NCBI GenBank assembly: GCA_948630815.1 | Contig: CAPIEU010000003.1 | Location: 62,001 to 126,000 of the forward strand | DNA: 64,000 bases | Reading direction: 5' to 3' | Source: an uncultured Clostridia bacterium | Lineage (GTDB): Bacteria > Bacillota > Clostridia > TANB77 > CAG-508 | Part shown: piece by piece, positions 61,783 to 64,000 of the stretch | Layout: every line of letters starts with the position of its first letter | How positions within the stretch are numbered: the stretch's first letter is position 1 | The notes under the pieces: model-generated | Told to the model about the DNA's origin: nothing | The model's database searches: none | What the model saw: the letters and a program-made list of their open reading frames with translations, nothing else | Translations under genes and position numbers: made by a program

Positions 61783-64000
61783 TCAAGTATTTGTAGTCAA
61801 TTCTTTTATTTTCTCTTGATACATTTTCATAAGTTCTGCTACACAGTCACTTTCTGTCATGTTTTTCCAATCAAAACCATAGGCTTCCATTACAGCTTTG
61901 TCGTTTTCTTGATGTGCTTTTCTTAATTCTTTTGGCATTGTTAGCTCATCGTATAAATCTGCTAAACTACTATTAGGATATAATGCTCTTGCAGCAAGTA
62001 TTCCTTTTGCCATCTTTTCTATCTTTTCTTTTTGTTCTTTTGTTGGATTACACCATATAAAATTATTATATACAATCTCTTTTGAATATCTATAATCACT
62101 TTTTAATCTTCCTGCCACTACTCGCATCCAAGCCATATGTACATTTGAGGTTAATATGCCAAAATGATATAATGTTGCATTTGGTACTATTTGAACAGCA
62201 TCTGAAGATATAATACTTGAATTCATAAAACCAATAGGTACATATCTTCTTCTTTCAGATGATACTCTAGGAATTATTAAATAATCAACATTATCAGGTT
62301 GTGTAATTTGTGCAAAGCAATGTGGAACTTTAGCATATCCATTTGTTGTTTTTGCTTTTGAATTTTCTCTAAATTCTTTAACTTTCTGTATTCTTTCGTA
62401 TAAAATTTTACTATTTTTAATTTCTGTAGGAGAAGCATTTTTTGCCCAAATACAATATCTTTCTTTATTATTTATAAATTCTTCTGCTCCAATATAAAGA
62501 TGTATCCATTTACTTATTTCTGGTTCTTTTAATAATAATTCTTCTTTTTCTTCTTTTGTTAAAACAAAATACCCTCCGTCTCTTGGTTGATTTCCAAAAT
62601 TCATTTTAGGAACATTACACAAAGCCTCTTTTTGGGAAACAACAAAACTAGTATTAATTGGTAAAAGATAAGCATTTATAAACTTTGTTATGATAAATTT
62701 ATCTTTATCTTTTCCTAAATTTGAAAGAAATAGCTTTTTATTTGTTTTATTAATTTGTGAAAAACCAATAATCACACAAAAAACAGCTGCTTTCTTATTC
62801 GATTCACTATTCCATTTAAAAGTTTGATAAGCAAAATTAATTTTTAAATTTAATTCATTTAGTAAAATATTCCATAATATTGGAACTTGTGAACCTTGAC
62901 AAATTGAATTTGTTGAAACAAAACCAACTTCTATACTTGTTCCATTAATATATACTCCTGCTTTTTTATACCAACCAGAAACATAGTCTAAATCTTGAAC
63001 ATCTTTTATATTTCCAAAAATTTCTTCTATTTCTCTTTTTTGTTCACATCCTTGTTTCATTAATCTTGCCCCTACAAAAGGTGGATTTCCCATTATATAG
63101 TTTAATTCTTCTTTTGGTACTACTTCTTGCCAGTCTATTCTTAAAGCATTTGCCTCTATTATGTTTGCATATGTTTTTAATGGTAAAAAATCTAGGTTTA
63201 TATGTAATAGTTTCTCTGTTTCTTTCATCATTTGGCTTTCTGCTATCCATAATGCAGTTTTTGCAACTGTTACTGCAAAATCGTTTATTTCTATTCCGTA
63301 AAATTGACCTATTGATACTTGTATTGGCGATATGTTTTCTTCTCCTATTCCTATTTGTCCTTTATTTAGGGTTTCTATTACTTCATTTTCTAATTTTCTT
63401 AATGATATATATGTCTCTGTTAAAAAGTTCCCACTTCCACACGCTGGGTCTAGGAATTTTAAGTTTGCTATTTTTTGTTGAAACTCACTAAGCTTTTTCT
63501 TTTTTGTTTTTATTACTGTTATTTCCTTTATTTCTTCTAGTTCTTCCTTTAATTCATCCAAAAATAATGGGTCTATTACTTTATGTATGTTTTCTATTGA
63601 GGTATAGTGCATTCCTTCACTTCGCCTTGTTTCTGGGTTTAAGGTACTTTCAAATAGCGCTCCAAATATGGTTGGACTTATCTCACTCCAATCAAAATTT
63701 TGGCTTGCTTTTGTTAATAATAGTTCTTTTACTTTTTCATTTAACATTGGTATTTCTATATTTTCCTCTGCAAACAACCCTCCATTTACATATGGAAACT
63801 GGGCTAAATCTTCTGTTAGGTATGAACCTCTTTCTTCTACTTTTGTATCTAATATTTTAAATAGCTTTATTAAAGCTTCTCTTAAATACTTTGCTTCAAA
63901 TTCCTTTAAATAATCATGGAACATATTGTGTTTTCCAAATATTCCTGCATCTTCTGCATATAAGCAAAATACTAACCTTACACATAACATATTTAAACTT
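61783..64000 (-). CDS. MmeI-like DNA methyltransferase (partial at window end)
   Basis: The 5' end runs off the window; 739 codons are visible. It corresponds to the later part of the large SAM-dependent methyltransferases related to MmeI. The C-terminus looks complete: helical spacer (MLCVRLVFCLYAEDAGIF ... DLAQFPYVNGGLF), motif I FLDPACGSGNFLTETYISLRK, motif IV IMGNPPFVGARLM, TRD (SERRRYVPIGF) and a C-terminal helical bundle (KGILAARALYPNSSLADLYD). Type IIG systems combine methylation with cleavage in one chain; the nuclease domain, if any, is outside the window. No in-frame CGG. Confidence 0.88.
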   Translation of the reverse strand, partial: SLNMLCVRLVFCLYAEDAGIFGKHNMFHDYLKEFEAKYLREALIKLFKILDTKVEERGSYLTEDLAQFPYVNGGLFAEENIEIPMLNEKVKELLLTKASQNFDWSEISPTIFGALFESTLNPETRRSEGMHYTSIENIHKVIDPLFLDELKEELEEIKEITVIKTKKKKLSEFQQKIANLKFLDPACGSGNFLTETYISLRKLENEVIETLNKGQIGIGEENISPIQVSIGQFYGIEINDFAVTVAKTALWIAESQMMKETEKLLHINLDFLPLKTYANIIEANALRIDWQEVVPKEELNYIMGNPPFVGARLMKQGCEQKREIEEIFGNIKDVQDLDYVSGWYKKAGVYINGTSIEVGFVSTNSICQGSQVPILWNILLNELNLKINFAYQTFKWNSESNKKAAVFCVIIGFSQINKTNKKLFLSNLGKDKDKFIITKFINAYLLPINTSFVVSQKEALCNVPKMNFGNQPRDGGYFVLTKEEKEELLLKEPEISKWIHLYIGAEEFINNKERYCIWAKNASPTEIKNSKILYERIQKVKEFRENSKAKTTNGYAKVPHCFAQITQPDNVDYLIIPRVSSERRRYVPIGFMNSSIISSDAVQIVPNATLYHFGILTSNVHMAWMRVVAGRLKSDYRYSKEIVYNNFIWCNPTKEQKEKIEKMAKGILAARALYPNSSLADLYDELTMPKELRKAHQENDKAVMEAYGFDWKNMTESDCVAELMKMYQEKIKELTTNT

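Noticed and set aside
1..64000. tRNA, rRNA or tmRNA genes
   Set aside because: No cloverleaf with a GGTTCRANNCC-type arm was seen; the TTCAAATCC at 752 is within a coding region.
1..64000. CRISPR array
   Set aside because: Repeats here are dispersed palindromes without regular spacers and no cas gene is present.
61783..64000. Complete restriction-modification or defence island
   Set aside because: Only the later part of one MmeI-like protein is in the window; no partner gene is visible.

Overview
The window is a very AT-rich, gene-dense bacterial chromosome segment. Sporulation genes (spoIIM, spoIIP, cotJA-cotJB-cotJC), a yicC-remA-rpoZ cluster and a recJ-relA operon mark it as an endospore-forming, uncultured-looking member of the Clostridia (Firmicutes). 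I cannot name the lineage. Nearly all genes are on the minus strand; tmcAL, an Rpn-type nuclease gene, a lipoprotein gene and one tiny ORF are on plus.

Main result: thirteen otherwise normal genes are split into overlapping ORFs, and every split lies exactly at an in-frame CGG codon. Dropping the C, so that the ribosome reads GGN (Gly), restores the family protein each time: TetR regulator, pilin-like protein, SpoIIM, endonuclease-Q-like protein, SpoIIP (three sites, two only 10 nt apart), metallo-beta-lactamase-fold hydrolase, RelA, RecJ (two sites), P1B ATPase, GT-C glycosyltransferase (two sites), QueH, a DUF1189-like protein and Rpn. That makes 17 sites on both strands. I checked every CCG/CGG triplet I could find by eye. 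I found no CGG read as a normal Arg codon in a native-looking gene; the only two such codons are in two GC-richer, isolated, probably imported genes. The simplest reading is that CGG is not an Arg codon here but a +1 frameshift (or CGGN four-base glycine) signal used across the genome. Standard gene calling would record these genes as broken.

Layout. 0.1-7 kb: unknown gene, thyX, coiled-coil protein, then rsmE-membrane protein-yicC-remA-rpoZ-cmk-tetR. 7-15.4 kb: pilin-like protein, xer recombinase, spoIIM, endoQ-like, two small genes, coaE, rnhA, tmcAL. 15.4-20.4 kb: polysaccharide deacetylase, cotJABC, lipoprotein island, spoIIP, small membrane-peptide unit. 20.4-25.6 kb: recJ-relA-MBL operon and a second foreign island. 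25.7-32 kb: metal-efflux ATPase with its ArsR regulator, and an RND pump. 32-46 kb: galE, lytic transglycosylase, polA, GT-C membrane enzymes around a Fic gene, ART-like and RhuM accessory genes, queH, membrane protein, ruvB. 46-57.7 kb: rpiA, VanW protein, Rpn nuclease, DUF1189-like protein-ftsH, cysS, class A PBP. 57.7-64 kb: dprA between two remnants of a REP-associated transposase, folD, small membrane protein, dinB and a partial MmeI-like methyltransferase.

A dispersed REP-like palindrome family ending in CCCCTACA lies in many intergenic gaps and inside the transposase remnants. No tRNA, rRNA or CRISPR array was seen, so the tRNA that would explain the CGG behaviour is not in this window.
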